Origin: Paenibacillus andongensis
GTDB taxonomy: Bacteria; Bacillota; Bacilli; Paenibacillales; NBRC-103111
DNA length: 64,000 nt
Assembly: GCF_025369935.1 (NCBI RefSeq)
Contig: NZ_CP104467.1
Coordinates: forward strand, 6,827,001 to 6,891,000
Reading direction: 5' to 3'
Position numbers and translations under genes: made by a program. Under the pieces are notes generated by a model, which saw only the letters and a list, made by a program, of their open reading frames with translations, was not told the origin of the DNA and did not search any database. Shown here one piece after another: positions 26,889-36,341 of the stretch. Position 1 is the first letter of the stretch. Every line of letters begins with the position of its first letter.

Positions 26889-28436
26889 CTACTTATTCGT
26901 TTTCGCCCATTCATCCAGCTGTTTTTGCTTCTCAGCAATAATTTTATCCATGCCTGAAGCTTTCATTTTGCTTATAAATTCAGGCAAATTTTTGTCCGGA
27001 TCCAGCGTACCGGTTTCCAGACCTAATTTGAACTGGTCCTTCACGCTTTGAACAGCGGCCACTTCCGTTTTAACTGGATCGACAGTGAAGCTGAAACCGA
27101 GCGCTTTCGATTTTTTGGACGATTTATTGAAATCAGCTTGATCTTTCCAAAGAGTAATAGGATCCGTTTCCCAGATGTAGGAAAGGAATTGATTGCCCCA
27201 CTCCCAGCCATGATTCGGGCTATAGGTGGCATTCTGCGTATCGATGCCATTCGGGAAGCTTATCAAGTCACCCTTTTTGACGTAGTGCTTTCCTTCAATG
27301 CCATAGTCGATCAAGTTGATCAACTCTTTGTCGGAATAAAGCAAGTTGAGGAACATCATGGCTCTCTCCGGATCCTTCGAGTTTTTCGCGATACTGAACA
27401 TGACGTTTGCAATCGACGACGTAGAAGTGACAGGTGGGATAATGCGTGCTGCAACCATCGGTGTGCCTGTCAAGATGGCTTCCTTCGTTTCATAGCCAGG
27501 CTTCATATGCACTGTAAAGGAAAAAGCTTTGCCTGCCTTCACAAGGTCTTCAGGGCGAATTTTGTTTGTAGCGATATCCTTAGGGATATAGCCGTCCAAA
27601 TACCATCTTCTGACCATTTTCAATAAATCCGCATATTGCTTCGATTCGAACCAATTGACTACCTTCAGGTTATTATCATGGTCCGGCAGCACGCCGTTAT
27701 CATCATTCAAAGGGTCCATAAAGCCAGGTGCAATGGACGCGATATAGGATGTACCCCCGCCTTCCGGAACTATAGCCGCCATATTTGGCTCGTTATCTTT
27801 GACGACCTTGAATACGGCATCCAAATCATCAAAGGTCTTGATCTTGCTCAAATCAATCTTGTATTTATCAACAATATCTTTGCGCATCAGGATGCCGTAG
27901 TCGGCTGCCCAGTCGCGTACGCTAGGTATGCCATAAAGTTTACCGCTGGCCATCGTTGCTTTTTGAATCTCCGGTGTGACGACCTTGGCAATATCCGGTC
28001 CATATTTCTTAAGCAGATCCTCTAAAGGAACAAGCTGTCCTTTTGCCGCTTGCGTACCGTAGCCAAGTGCCGTCAAAGTGACTAGCAAGTCCAAATTTTC
28101 ATTGCTCGCAAGCATCAGATTGATTTGTTGCTGATACGCAGCAGGATCAATAGGCACAAATTTAACCGTTGCATTAATTTTCTCTTTGGTCAGTTTATTA
28201 ACGGCATCCTGGACCTCCTGCAGATCCTTGTTGTTACCAATTTTATAGTAGGCCACGGTTAGTTCATAAGGTTTTAAGTTCGATTTCGCCTTTCCTGTTT
28301 CACCTGAAGCACTTGATGTACTTGTTGCATTTGTAGCCGTAGAACCTCCATTACCACTGCTGCATGCAGTTAGTAGAAGAGAAACCATCATCATTCCCGC
28401 TAACATGGTTTGAACACGCTTCCGATTACCTTTCAT
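26889..28436 (-). CDS. Lpl-type ABC transporter substrate-binding lipoprotein
   Basis: 515-residue extracellular binding protein. A lipoprotein signal ends at LLTACSSG (Cys near residue 25), followed by a Ser/Thr linker and a large type-1 solute-binding fold starting with LTVAYYKIGNNKD. Length and sequence fit the LplA/YtcQ group used for complex oligosaccharides in paenibacilli. It is encoded after its two permeases, the reverse of the usual order, but still in the same operon. The ligand is unknown. Confidence 0.9.
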   Translation of the reverse strand: MKGNRKRVQTMLAGMMMVSLLLTACSSGNGGSTATNATSTSSASGETGKAKSNLKPYELTVAYYKIGNNKDLQEVQDAVNKLTKEKINATVKFVPIDPAAYQQQINLMLASNENLDLLVTLTALGYGTQAAKGQLVPLEDLLKKYGPDIAKVVTPEIQKATMASGKLYGIPSVRDWAADYGILMRKDIVDKYKIDLSKIKTFDDLDAVFKVVKDNEPNMAAIVPEGGGTSYIASIAPGFMDPLNDDNGVLPDHDNNLKVVNWFESKQYADLLKMVRRWYLDGYIPKDIATNKIRPEDLVKAGKAFSFTVHMKPGYETKEAILTGTPMVAARIIPPVTSTSSIANVMFSIAKNSKDPERAMMFLNLLYSDKELINLIDYGIEGKHYVKKGDLISFPNGIDTQNATYSPNHGWEWGNQFLSYIWETDPITLWKDQADFNKSSKKSKALGFSFTVDPVKTEVAAVQSVKDQFKLGLETGTLDPDKNLPEFISKMKASGMDKIIAEKQKQLDEWAKTNK

Positions 28437-28495
28437 TTCGCAGCCTCCCTATATTTACCTAGCATATATGCTAATCGGCTGATGCCGAGTATAGC

Positions 28496-29386
28496 CTAGC
28501 CTTTAACTGCTCCAATAACGAGACCTTTGACGAAATATTTTTGAAAAAAAGGATACGCGCACAGTAGAGGTATAGTCCCAATAACCGCCATAGCCATCCG
28601 TACAGATTCCATCGGAATGTTGCTGCTTGCGGCAAGTTCCGTTGTGCTGCTGCTCGCATTGCTTGACAAAAATTGCGCGTTTAATAAAATCCGGTTTAAC
28701 AAGTTCTGCAAACTGAACAGCTTACTGTCGGTCACATAGACTAATCCGTTGAACCAGTCGTTCCAATAGCCGATCGTTTGCATCAATCCGACCGTAGCCA
28801 GAATGGGAAGAGAGAGCGGAAGCACGATCCGGAAAAAGATTTTAAATTCCCCCGCCCCGTCAATGGATGCTGATTCAATAACCGGGGTTGGGATTGAAGT
28901 CATAAAAAAGGTTCGCATAATCAGCACGTAAAATCCGTTGGATAATAAACCGGGAATGATTAAGGCAAGCAGTGTGTTTTTCATATCAAACACTTGTGTA
29001 TATACCAGGTAGGTGGGGACTAGGCCCCCATTAAACAACAGTGTGAAAAACACGAAAAACGCGAGCGGCTTGCGAATCAGCATATCCTTTCTGGATAATG
29101 GATAGGCGCATAGGGCCGTAATCGACAACCCCACAAACGTACCAACTACCGTCACGAGAATGGTTATACCGTAAGCACGAAATATGTTAGCGGAATCATT
29201 CCACAAGAATTCGTACGCTGCAAGGCTTAATTTGCTCGGAAAGAAAGAATACCCTTCTGACACAATGGTCATTTCATCCGTAAAAGATGTGATCAAGAGC
29301 AGAAAAAACGGAAGAAGACAGAGACAAACAATGCCAATAAAGAAAACATGAATGAAAGCTTGGAACAGTTGGCTTTTTACTTTCAA
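28496..29386 (-). CDS. Lpl-type ABC permease (LplC/YtcP-like)
   Basis: 296 residues, about six transmembrane helices beginning at residue 12. The EAA loop reads ESASIDGAGEFKIFFRI. It resembles LplC/YtcP permeases that pair with LplB-type partners. It ends in PFFQKYFVKGLVIGAVKG, a standard C-terminus for the family. It starts 17 bp after the partner permease. The ATPase is not encoded here. Confidence 0.93.
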   Translation of the reverse strand: MKVKSQLFQAFIHVFFIGIVCLCLLPFFLLLITSFTDEMTIVSEGYSFFPSKLSLAAYEFLWNDSANIFRAYGITILVTVVGTFVGLSITALCAYPLSRKDMLIRKPLAFFVFFTLLFNGGLVPTYLVYTQVFDMKNTLLALIIPGLLSNGFYVLIMRTFFMTSIPTPVIESASIDGAGEFKIFFRIVLPLSLPILATVGLMQTIGYWNDWFNGLVYVTDSKLFSLQNLLNRILLNAQFLSSNASSSTTELAASSNIPMESVRMAMAVIGTIPLLCAYPFFQKYFVKGLVIGAVKG

Positions 29387-29402
29387 TGGGGTCCCCTCCT
29401 TA

Positions 29403-30395
29403 TTAAAACAAAGCGTTATCGCTGTTTCGCTTGCTCACCACGTAATTCGAGATAAGGACGAGAATGAATCCCACAACGGATTGATATAAGCCCGCTGCCG
29501 AAGACATGCCGATGTCTCCCAATCTTAGTAAAGCCCGATAAACATACGTATCGATAACGTTGGTTGTCGGAAAGAGCGCGCCCGTATCAAGCGGTACTTG
29601 ATAGAACAATCCAAACTCCGAGTAAAATATGCGGCCGATTTGCAGCAGCGTCATAATCACGATAACCGGGGTGATTAAAGGGATCGTAATGTTCGTGATC
29701 TGCTGCCATTTACTCGCTCCGTCAATCCTGGCCGCCTCGTAATATTCCGTGTCGATTCCGATAATCGCCGCTAAATAGATGACACATAAGTAGCCAACAT
29801 GCTTCCAAATGTTCACAAAGGTCAAGATATACGGCCAATATTTGGCTTCGCTATACCATGAGATGGGATCCATTCCAAGCATAGGCAGCACCTGTTTATT
29901 AATGTAACCGGTTTCTCCGCTTAGCATGGCAAGCACCAAATAACCGACAATAACCATAGAAATCAAATAGGGGATGAGAATGACACTTTGGTAAAACCGG
30001 GCGAATAATTTCTTTTTCACTTCATTCAGCAAAATAGCTACGCCGACGGCGATGATCAAATTTATGATAATAAATGCCGTGTTATATAGAATCGTATTTC
30101 GAGTAATCAGCATAGCGTCAGAGGTTTTAAACAGGTATTCGAAATTTTTAAATCCCACCCAATCGCTGGCCCAAATACCTTTTGTAAAGTTGACGTCTTT
30201 GAAGGCGATGACTAAACCAAACATCGGCAAGTAGTTGTTGATGATCAGATAAACAATTTCGGGTATAACCATCACAAGCAGCGGGGCATACCTCCAAAGT
30301 TTTCTCAGTTTTTTGCTAGTAATTGATTTTGTTGTCGTAATCCCAGCAGCTGTCGTGGTCGCTGTATTTGTCCTAGTTGTTGTCGTTGTCCCCAC
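29403..30395 (-). CDS. Lpl-type ABC permease (LplB-like) with Thr-rich N-terminus
   Basis: 330 residues, six predicted helices with the EAA loop EAARIDGASKWQQITNI and the LplB-type opening LRKLWRYAPLLVMVIPE. The first 27 residues are almost only Thr, Ala and Asn, an unusual extension encoded by ACA/ACG-type runs. Translation starts with GTG after GGGGGG; a start closer to the first helix would remove the tail but lacks an SD. First gene of the operon 30395-23366 and probably activated by the YesM/YesN pair upstream. Confidence 0.9.
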   Translation of the reverse strand: MGTTTTTRTNTATTTAAGITTTKSITSKKLRKLWRYAPLLVMVIPEIVYLIINNYLPMFGLVIAFKDVNFTKGIWASDWVGFKNFEYLFKTSDAMLITRNTILYNTAFIIINLIIAVGVAILLNEVKKKLFARFYQSVILIPYLISMVIVGYLVLAMLSGETGYINKQVLPMLGMDPISWYSEAKYWPYILTFVNIWKHVGYLCVIYLAAIIGIDTEYYEAARIDGASKWQQITNITIPLITPVIVIMTLLQIGRIFYSEFGLFYQVPLDTGALFPTTNVIDTYVYRALLRLGDIGMSSAAGLYQSVVGFILVLISNYVVSKRNSDNALF

Positions 30396-30496
30396 GTCGT
30401 TCCCCCCTCATCCGTTATACTCTCATCATATAGTTCTGCCACTATGCACTCTACCTGTTTCCCGACTTCCTGTTATAGCATTTCCGACTTCTTTTG

Positions 30497-30529
30497 AAAA
30501 AAAAGACCGAACCCGAGAAGGGAACGATC
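30497..30529 (-). terminator. Rho-independent terminator after yesN-like gene
   Basis: Interrupted stem (GATCG, TT/TT internal loop, CCC, then GGG and CGGTC) followed by eight T residues on the minus strand, separating the two-component system from the transporter operon. Confidence 0.6.
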
Positions 30530-30553
30530 TCATGTATCAGGAACCTTATTTGC

Positions 30554-32164
30554 TTAAGTTTCATACAATTTGCGGTAATCCTGTGGATTGATGGCCGCCA
30601 TTTTCTTGAACATTTTTGAGAAATGGGAAAAATTATTGTAGCCCACCGAAGCGGCGATGCTGCCAATCGGAAGATCTGTCTTCACCAGCATTTCTTTAGC
30701 CAATTCGACCCGTTCCTGAAGAATATAATCAGAAATCGTCAAGCTGGTTTCTTTCTTGAAAATTCTTGTCAGGTAGTCCGGATTCATATTCACATGGCTG
30801 GCGATATCCTCCCGCGAAACATCTTCGTTGATGCGCAGAGCAATATATTGTTTCGCTTTTTCAACAACGGTTTGGCTTTCATCCACCGAATAAATTCGAC
30901 TCACAGTTTCTTCGATCATCGTATTTATCCATTGTCTAAGATCAGCTATGGAACGGGAAACAGTCGATGCTTGCATAGACAGGAGTTCCTCTGAAAAAAC
31001 TTGATGCGCCCTCAGACCTTTATTATGCAAGACGTGATGAATCATCTGGAGAAAGTCCTCATAAAATCCGCGCAGGAATTTGGCATCGAGTCTCTCCATT
31101 TGTTTCATCGCATTCAAACTATGATCGATCTCTTTCATCAGTTTCCCTTTGCATCCACATTTGAGCATTTCCGCCCATCCGTTCATTTTAGGCAGCTGAA
31201 AAGTATCGTAGCAGCTGCACCGTTGTTCACTCTGGAAGAATATTTTATTCGTTTGTGTAACATTGTAGGATTCCATCGCGACTAGGGATTCGAACATCTC
31301 CAGCATTCCCTCCGTATGTACGGGAGCACCGATATAACAACAAAGATCACAGAAAAAGTAATGATTACAAGCATCGATATAACCCTGTAATTCGCTCTTT
31401 AGATTCTCTTTATCGATCTTGCTGCCCGGGTCGACCGGGAGGATGGCCAGTAACCCTCCGCTTTTGACCTGAACGATTTGACCGTTGGACTCCTTCCGTA
31501 CAGCTAATTCCTCCAAAGAGTTGCGCAAGGCGTATTCCATTATTTTTTCTTCACGAAGCGTCAGTTTTTTATGCCAGCGCTGAACTCTGATCCATACCGG
31601 CACGAATAAGGCTGTATCGGAATAAGGTATATTTTGCTTCACCATAATTTCTTTGATTTGAAGCTTATTCGAAGGGATAGACCTCTGAATTAAATCCTGC
31701 CAAAAGCGCTCAACAACCATCGGTTGATACGATTCCCATAACTTATAATAATGCTTATAGGTTTCATTAAATTGGACTAATCCTCTTTTCTTTTCCAATT
31801 GGTCGATCGCTTTGCGAACGGCTTTCTCCAATTCCGGAAAGCGGACAGGTTTGAGCATATAATCCAGACTTCCCAATTGAATCGCTTTCTGCGCGAATTC
31901 GAAATCAGCATGACAGGTTAAGAAGATGGATTCGGTATCCGGAGAGTGTTCTTTGACCCAAGCTAACAGTTGAAATCCATCACCTTCCGGCATTTCAATG
32001 TCGCAAAGCAGAATATCAATTTTTTGGGTTAAAATGATTTCCTTCGCCTGCCGTATGTTAAAAGCTTCATGAACCCTCGAAAATCCAACTTGGTCCCACG
32101 CGACACCCGCTTTGATCCCTCGTACGGCATGAATTTCATCGTCCACGACTAGCAATTGAAGCAT
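30554..32164 (-). CDS. YesN-type response regulator with AraC output domain
   Basis: 536 residues. The receiver domain at the N-terminus has the acidic pair in VVDDEIHAV, the phosphorylated Asp in LLCDIEMPEGDG (near residue 54) and Lys in YMLKPVRF. A helical middle part of about 300 residues follows, then a C-terminal AraC double helix-turn-helix (EDIASHVNMNPDYLTRIFKKE, IGSIAASVGYNNFSHFSKMFKK). The start at 32164 gives the typical LQLLVVDDE opening; the 87 codons upstream in the same frame overlap the kinase gene and are not part of it. Overlaps the kinase gene by 29 bp. It likely activates the adjacent ABC transporter operon. Confidence 0.95.
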   Translation of the reverse strand: MLQLLVVDDEIHAVRGIKAGVAWDQVGFSRVHEAFNIRQAKEIILTQKIDILLCDIEMPEGDGFQLLAWVKEHSPDTESIFLTCHADFEFAQKAIQLGSLDYMLKPVRFPELEKAVRKAIDQLEKKRGLVQFNETYKHYYKLWESYQPMVVERFWQDLIQRSIPSNKLQIKEIMVKQNIPYSDTALFVPVWIRVQRWHKKLTLREEKIMEYALRNSLEELAVRKESNGQIVQVKSGGLLAILPVDPGSKIDKENLKSELQGYIDACNHYFFCDLCCYIGAPVHTEGMLEMFESLVAMESYNVTQTNKIFFQSEQRCSCYDTFQLPKMNGWAEMLKCGCKGKLMKEIDHSLNAMKQMERLDAKFLRGFYEDFLQMIHHVLHNKGLRAHQVFSEELLSMQASTVSRSIADLRQWINTMIEETVSRIYSVDESQTVVEKAKQYIALRINEDVSREDIASHVNMNPDYLTRIFKKETSLTISDYILQERVELAKEMLVKTDLPIGSIAASVGYNNFSHFSKMFKKMAAINPQDYRKLYET

Positions 32165-33911
32165 AGACTTCGCCTCTTTCCTTCTCATGAAATGGGATGA
32201 GAATTTCAATGACTGCGCCGTGGCCATCACAATTTGAAAATGCGATTTGGGCTTGATCTTGATACAGCAGGCGCAATCGACGCTGCACATTCCATATCCC
32301 GATATAATGACCTTCTCCGTTACCGATATCCATCTCCATCTGTAGCCGAGCCAAAACATCTTCAGGAAATCCTTTTCCAGTATCCTGAACCCGAATATTG
32401 ATTCTGTTACCTTCCCTGGCTTCAATGGTTACACCAATATGAACCTGCTTGTCCATGCTAACGGCATGTTTGATCGTATTTTCCACAAAGGTTTGAATAA
32501 CAAGCGGAGGAACCGCTATATCCATCAGATTGTCCGGAACGGATAGATCATAGGTCAAATTTTGGGGAAACCGCATCTCCTGGATACGAAAGTAATTAAG
32601 TGTATGCTGAACCTCATCCCTCAAAGCGACGAATGCCATGTTGCTCCGAAACATAAAGCGAAAATATTCTACGAGACTAAGCGCCATTTCCTGAATCAAT
32701 GTAAAGTCTTTCACCTGCGCCAAATTATAAATAATGTTCAACGAATTTAGAAAAAAGTGCGGATTAATTTGAAGCTGTAAATGCTTGAGTTCGGCCTTCT
32801 GATGATTTAATTTTTCTTTCAAGACATTAATTTTCAATTCCTGAATCTGCGAAATCATGCGATTGAAAGATTGGTTCATCTTGTCAAATTCCAGAACGGA
32901 AGGACGGTAAGTGATGCGGACGTCCAAATTCCCGTCTTCGATTCTTCTCATAGCCATCATGATCCGATTTATCGGAACTAAGATGATTTTCCTTAAAAGA
33001 AATAAAATGAAAGGAAACAGAATCAGTGATCCCATCAGAATAAAAGAGACAATTCGGCGAAGGAAAGGAAGATTCTCCAGAATGATGCTGTCTGGGATGA
33101 CAGCAACTAAGCTGAACCAACCTTTCGCGGATTTTTCACTTACGACTAGAAATTTCTCGTCTTTTCCCGTGAGTTTGTACTCCGTTCCAACATCGTTCAA
33201 ATTAATTTGATTTTCTTGTACAAAAGCTTGGTTAGACATGGCCTCGAACTCGTCCGTAACCAGCAGCGCCCTGCCGTTGTTGCCCAAATCGACTAAGTTC
33301 AGCGGCACCATTAATTTATTCGCATCTGCCCACGCCCCGATATAGACATTCCCATATTTAATTACACGGGTCAAAAAATATTGATCTCCGAGCTTTTGTA
33401 TGAACCACTCTTTCAGGCTTGTCTGATTTGCACCCTCGCGTTGGTCCTGAAAAATGGTCATAATGTTATTTTCAACGGCTACCTGTCTGGTGTAAGAAAC
33501 TTGATCACTCATAACTGTCAATAAATCTTGATTCGGCTCCGAATAAACAAAGAACATGTCCATTGGTTTATAACTAGGGAGGTCTTTTAACAGCTTATTG
33601 TTTAATTGAATTTTCGTAAAAGAGTACCGATCGGCATTTTGATCTCGCAGCGCGTCAAGTACAAGCAGTCCAGTGTCTTGCGCAGCGAAGTTGAATAAAT
33701 ACTTGTCTACCTCATCCAAATTACGGTCGATCTGCCCCATATATAAGCTGATTAAATTTTTATTCGATTGAGCCACTTGATTCCGAACAACCTTGATGGC
33801 ATATAAATTGTTGTAGATCATGAAAGCCACGATGGGGATGACAATAATTAGCAACCCAACTACCAACTGAAAGCGAAGTGATTTGAATAGAGGCAGCGTA
33901 CGAATTTGCAC
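32136..33911 (-). CDS. YesM-type sensor histidine kinase
   Basis: 591 residues. One transmembrane helix at about 14-34, an extracellular sensor region, and a second helix near 285-307 are followed by HAMP (RIEDGNLDVRITYRP). The His_kinase domain has the phospho-acceptor in NPHFFLNSLNIIYNLAQV, and the ATPase has the G-box DTGKGFPEDVL. It senses a carbohydrate-related signal outside the cell, directly or through the binding lipoprotein, and phosphorylates the YesN partner. GTG start with GGGAGG upstream. Same-strand neighbour of a TetR gene. Confidence 0.95.
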   Translation of the reverse strand: MQIRTLPLFKSLRFQLVVGLLIIVIPIVAFMIYNNLYAIKVVRNQVAQSNKNLISLYMGQIDRNLDEVDKYLFNFAAQDTGLLVLDALRDQNADRYSFTKIQLNNKLLKDLPSYKPMDMFFVYSEPNQDLLTVMSDQVSYTRQVAVENNIMTIFQDQREGANQTSLKEWFIQKLGDQYFLTRVIKYGNVYIGAWADANKLMVPLNLVDLGNNGRALLVTDEFEAMSNQAFVQENQINLNDVGTEYKLTGKDEKFLVVSEKSAKGWFSLVAVIPDSIILENLPFLRRIVSFILMGSLILFPFILFLLRKIILVPINRIMMAMRRIEDGNLDVRITYRPSVLEFDKMNQSFNRMISQIQELKINVLKEKLNHQKAELKHLQLQINPHFFLNSLNIIYNLAQVKDFTLIQEMALSLVEYFRFMFRSNMAFVALRDEVQHTLNYFRIQEMRFPQNLTYDLSVPDNLMDIAVPPLVIQTFVENTIKHAVSMDKQVHIGVTIEAREGNRINIRVQDTGKGFPEDVLARLQMEMDIGNGEGHYIGIWNVQRRLRLLYQDQAQIAFSNCDGHGAVIEILIPFHEKERGEVYASIASRGR

Positions 33912-33948
33912 GGCTGATAGACCTCCCTTCTCATGAATGCTAACTCGA

Positions 33949-34602
33949 TCAAATTGAATGTGCTTCGGGTTTCAGATAGGCCATGATCATGTCAATTAAC
34001 TGCCGCATCATCTCGCCTGGATCAATCGCTTGTTCTACACGAAGAATATTCCCCCTAGATGCCATTCGCTGCGTCATGCTCATCATCGTGTTTGCAATCA
34101 TGGCTGAAGATTGGGCTGGATCGAGATCAGAACGGATCGAGCCATCTTGAATGCCTTCGAGAATAAGCTGAACAGGTGATGGAAAGACATTTTGGATGAA
34201 TATTCGATACTTCTCCTCCAATTCGCGGGTTGGATAGTTTTCCCGATAATAGTGATCAAACAGTCCGATAAAACGCAAATGGCTAGGTCTAGTCTGGGTA
34301 AAATCCTGCCATGCTGCTAATAAGTTCCGCATTTTCTCATCGGCTCTTTCACCGACTTTGTGAGAATCGACAAATCGAAATAAATCGTCTAAAACCTTCA
34401 TCTGAACTTCAAACGCCAGCTCATCAATCGAATTATAATATTTATAAAGTGTGACACGGCTGATCCCCAATTGATGTCCGATATCTTTCATCGTTACACC
34501 TGGCAAATCTTTTTCCAAAAAAAGCTCCTGAGCAGCCAGAACAATGTCCTGTCGCCGTTTATCTCTATGCTCCTCTAATTCCTGTTCCCACTTGCTTTTC
34601 AT
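33949..34602 (-). CDS. TetR-family transcriptional regulator
   Basis: 217 residues with an N-terminal TetR domain (DIVLAAQELFLEKDLPGVTMKDIGHQLGISRVTLYKYYNSID, residues 19-59). The C-terminal ligand domain is of the class seen in regulators of efflux or stress genes. ATG follows AAGGAG. The 7-1-7 palindrome TTTACACAGTGTAAA 43 bp upstream is a likely autoregulatory operator. It is divergent from a BASS transporter gene, its most probable target. The ligand is unknown. Confidence 0.9.
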   Translation of the reverse strand: MKSKWEQELEEHRDKRRQDIVLAAQELFLEKDLPGVTMKDIGHQLGISRVTLYKYYNSIDELAFEVQMKVLDDLFRFVDSHKVGERADEKMRNLLAAWQDFTQTRPSHLRFIGLFDHYYRENYPTRELEEKYRIFIQNVFPSPVQLILEGIQDGSIRSDLDPAQSSAMIANTMMSMTQRMASRGNILRVEQAIDPGEMMRQLIDMIMAYLKPEAHSI

Positions 34603-34644
34603 ACAAACACTCCTTGATACAAGCTATGCATAAAATATCGCCTA

Positions 34645-34659
34645 TTTACACAGTGTAAA
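34645..34659. promoter_or_regulatory. TetR-type operator palindrome
   Basis: TTTACAC-A-GTGTAAA, perfect 7-bp arms around a single central base, between the divergent tetR-like and BASS genes. Symmetric sites of this size are typical of TetR-family operators; assignment to the neighbouring gene is inferred. Confidence 0.6.
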
Positions 34660-34792
34660 CCCTTTGAGTTCACTCCAATTATATCCAATTGCTAAATTCA
34701 TTGCAAACGTTTTCATTAGTTTAATGACCCTTTTAACCATTCTCCAGCGGCATAAAAGGCTCGCCCAATTTCCATCCATAACGATGTAGGGC

Positions 34793-34821
34793 TAGTCACT
34801 CCCCCTTCCAACTCATATAAT
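34793..34821 (+). promoter_or_regulatory. Putative promoter of the BASS gene
   Basis: TAGTCA, 17-bp spacer, TATAAT (34816-34821), 48 bp upstream of the ATG. Confidence 0.5.
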
Positions 34822-34868
34822 AGGGAGACAAAGCTGCCCATGAAGTTTAAAAGAAGGAGTTCACCTAA

Positions 34869-35852
34869 ATGCTGTCTCAATTGAATCGTCAATTAGAAAA
34901 AATCTTGCCGCTAATCACACCAGTCAGTGTTCTCATCGGTGTTTTACTAGGCAGTCATTTATCCGGATACACCTTTTTATCCCCTTGGTTGTTTGCCTTT
35001 ATGACCTTTGCAGGCAGCATAAGCTCCAGCTTCAAAGAATTCGTCAAGGTGGTCGTTCAGCCACTTCCGCTCATCATCACACTGTTGATTCTACATGTCG
35101 CGATGCCGCTGATTGCTATGGGTCTCGGGCATGTCGTATATAGCCATGAGCCCATGACTATAACTGGCCTCATCTTAGCAGCAGCTATACCTACTGGCAT
35201 TACAAGTTTCGTCTGGGTAGCCATTTATCGCGGAAATATCGTGCTCACGTTATCGATTATTCTCATGGACACCATTCTTTCACCCTTCGTCGTTCCCTAC
35301 ACGCTATCTGCGTTAATTGGTACCAAAGTACAGATGGACTCGTTCGCGATGATGAAGGGCCTGTTCCTCATGATCGTTCTACCTTCTATCATTGGCATGC
35401 TGCTGAATCAATGGACACGCGGCAAAATTAAGGAACAATGGAGTGGCCGTCTAGGTCCTTTTTCGAAAATAACCATGGGCATCGTTGTCGCTATCAACAG
35501 CTCCGTAATCGCCCCTTATCTACGTGACTTTAATACTAAATTACTAGGCTTAGCTGGATTTGTACTCTTCATAGCCTCACTTGGATACATCCTAGGATGG
35601 CTGGTCGCCAAGCTCCTGCGGTGGGAACAAGACGTTGTCGTCGCACTTACGTTTAACAGTGGGATGCGTAATATAAGTGCTGGCGCAGTACTCGCCGTTG
35701 CCTACTTCCCGCCTCTCGTGGCTGTCCCCGTTGTACTAGGCATGCTGTTCCAGCAATCGTTGGCCTCGCTTTTCGGCTATCTGTTGAACAGACGCTACGC
35801 TCTGAAACATGATATTCCTAACTTAACGGCCAATAGTGTGAAACAAGTTTAG
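34869..35852 (+). CDS. BASS-family (bile acid:Na+ symporter-like) transporter
   Basis: 327-residue membrane protein of the SBF/BASS superfamily with about ten hydrophobic helices. Motifs typical of the family are seen: AAIPTGITSFVWVAIYRGN in the first half and ALTFNSGMRNISAGAVLA in the second, the latter matching the Na+-site region. Bacterial members move organic anions or pantothenate-like compounds with sodium. ATG after GAAGGAG. Divergent from tetR, so it may be an inducible transporter. Ends at a perfect hairpin terminator. Confidence 0.85.
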   Translation: MLSQLNRQLEKILPLITPVSVLIGVLLGSHLSGYTFLSPWLFAFMTFAGSISSSFKEFVKVVVQPLPLIITLLILHVAMPLIAMGLGHVVYSHEPMTITGLILAAAIPTGITSFVWVAIYRGNIVLTLSIILMDTILSPFVVPYTLSALIGTKVQMDSFAMMKGLFLMIVLPSIIGMLLNQWTRGKIKEQWSGRLGPFSKITMGIVVAINSSVIAPYLRDFNTKLLGLAGFVLFIASLGYILGWLVAKLLRWEQDVVVALTFNSGMRNISAGAVLAVAYFPPLVAVPVVLGMLFQQSLASLFGYLLNRRYALKHDIPNLTANSVKQV

Positions 35853-35857
35853 TTTGG

Positions 35858-35884
35858 GAGCTGCCCGGGCAGCTCTTTTTTTGT
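35858..35884 (+). terminator. Rho-independent terminator of the BASS gene
   Basis: Perfect GC-rich self-complementary stem GAGCTGCCCGGGCAGCTC followed by TTTTTTTG. Confidence 0.88.
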
Positions 35885-35888
35885 TTTG

Positions 35889-36029
35889 CTAGCTGTTGTT
35901 TTCGCTCTCTCCGTCGAAACATTCAAAACATAGTAACGTGTTATCGTCTAACACTACGCCGTCAATAAATCCATCATGGCAGAAAATTTGCTTTTTGCAT
36001 TCCTTGCACTCCCCAACAAGCTCCTTCAT
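35889..36029 (-). CDS. Small zinc-ribbon-like protein (46 residues)
   Basis: Begins with ATG at 36029 preceded by GGGAGG at 8 bases, an ideal SD, and ends with TAG at 35889. The product has two cysteine pairs, CKEC near residue 8 and CFEC near residue 34, with an extra Cys-His at FCHDG, matching a tiny treble-clef or zinc-ribbon pattern. Surrounding residues are acidic. No function is recognised. It lies between the BASS terminator and the lipoprotein gene, on the opposite strand to both. Confidence 0.7.
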   Translation of the reverse strand: MKELVGECKECKKQIFCHDGFIDGVVLDDNTLLCFECFDGESENNS

Positions 36030-36341
36030 TAATAGCACCTCCCAGTTATAAAATTTTGCTCATTCTGATTCTTCCAGTTCTTGTTCTGCTGGCGATCACT
36101 TTGGAATTTATTTTAACATGAAGGACCCCCATTAGCTGGATGCCCTTATCAGCAGATTATGTTTGCCGCGGCGCAATCAGATCGATTACGAATCATTTGT
36201 GTGATATTAGGCTAAAACTCCTTTCCCTCAGCCCATTTTAAGCTAACTTTTATGTATCATTCAGCTTCTCTTCTCAGATTTTTCATAATTGTCGTGTACG
36301 ATTGTGAAGAAGATGATCGAAAGGAGCGATACATAACATTG
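36030..36341. other. Intergenic interval with no recognised gene
   Basis: Between the divergent zinc-ribbon and lipoprotein genes. AT-rich; I see no clear promoter hexamers, repeats or RNA element. An in-frame upstream extension of the lipoprotein (from 36252) lacks an SD. Confidence 0.4.

Noticed and set aside
32165..32425. 87-residue N-terminal extension of the YesN-type regulator
   Set aside because: It lies inside the kinase gene in another frame; the receiver domain begins normally at 32164.
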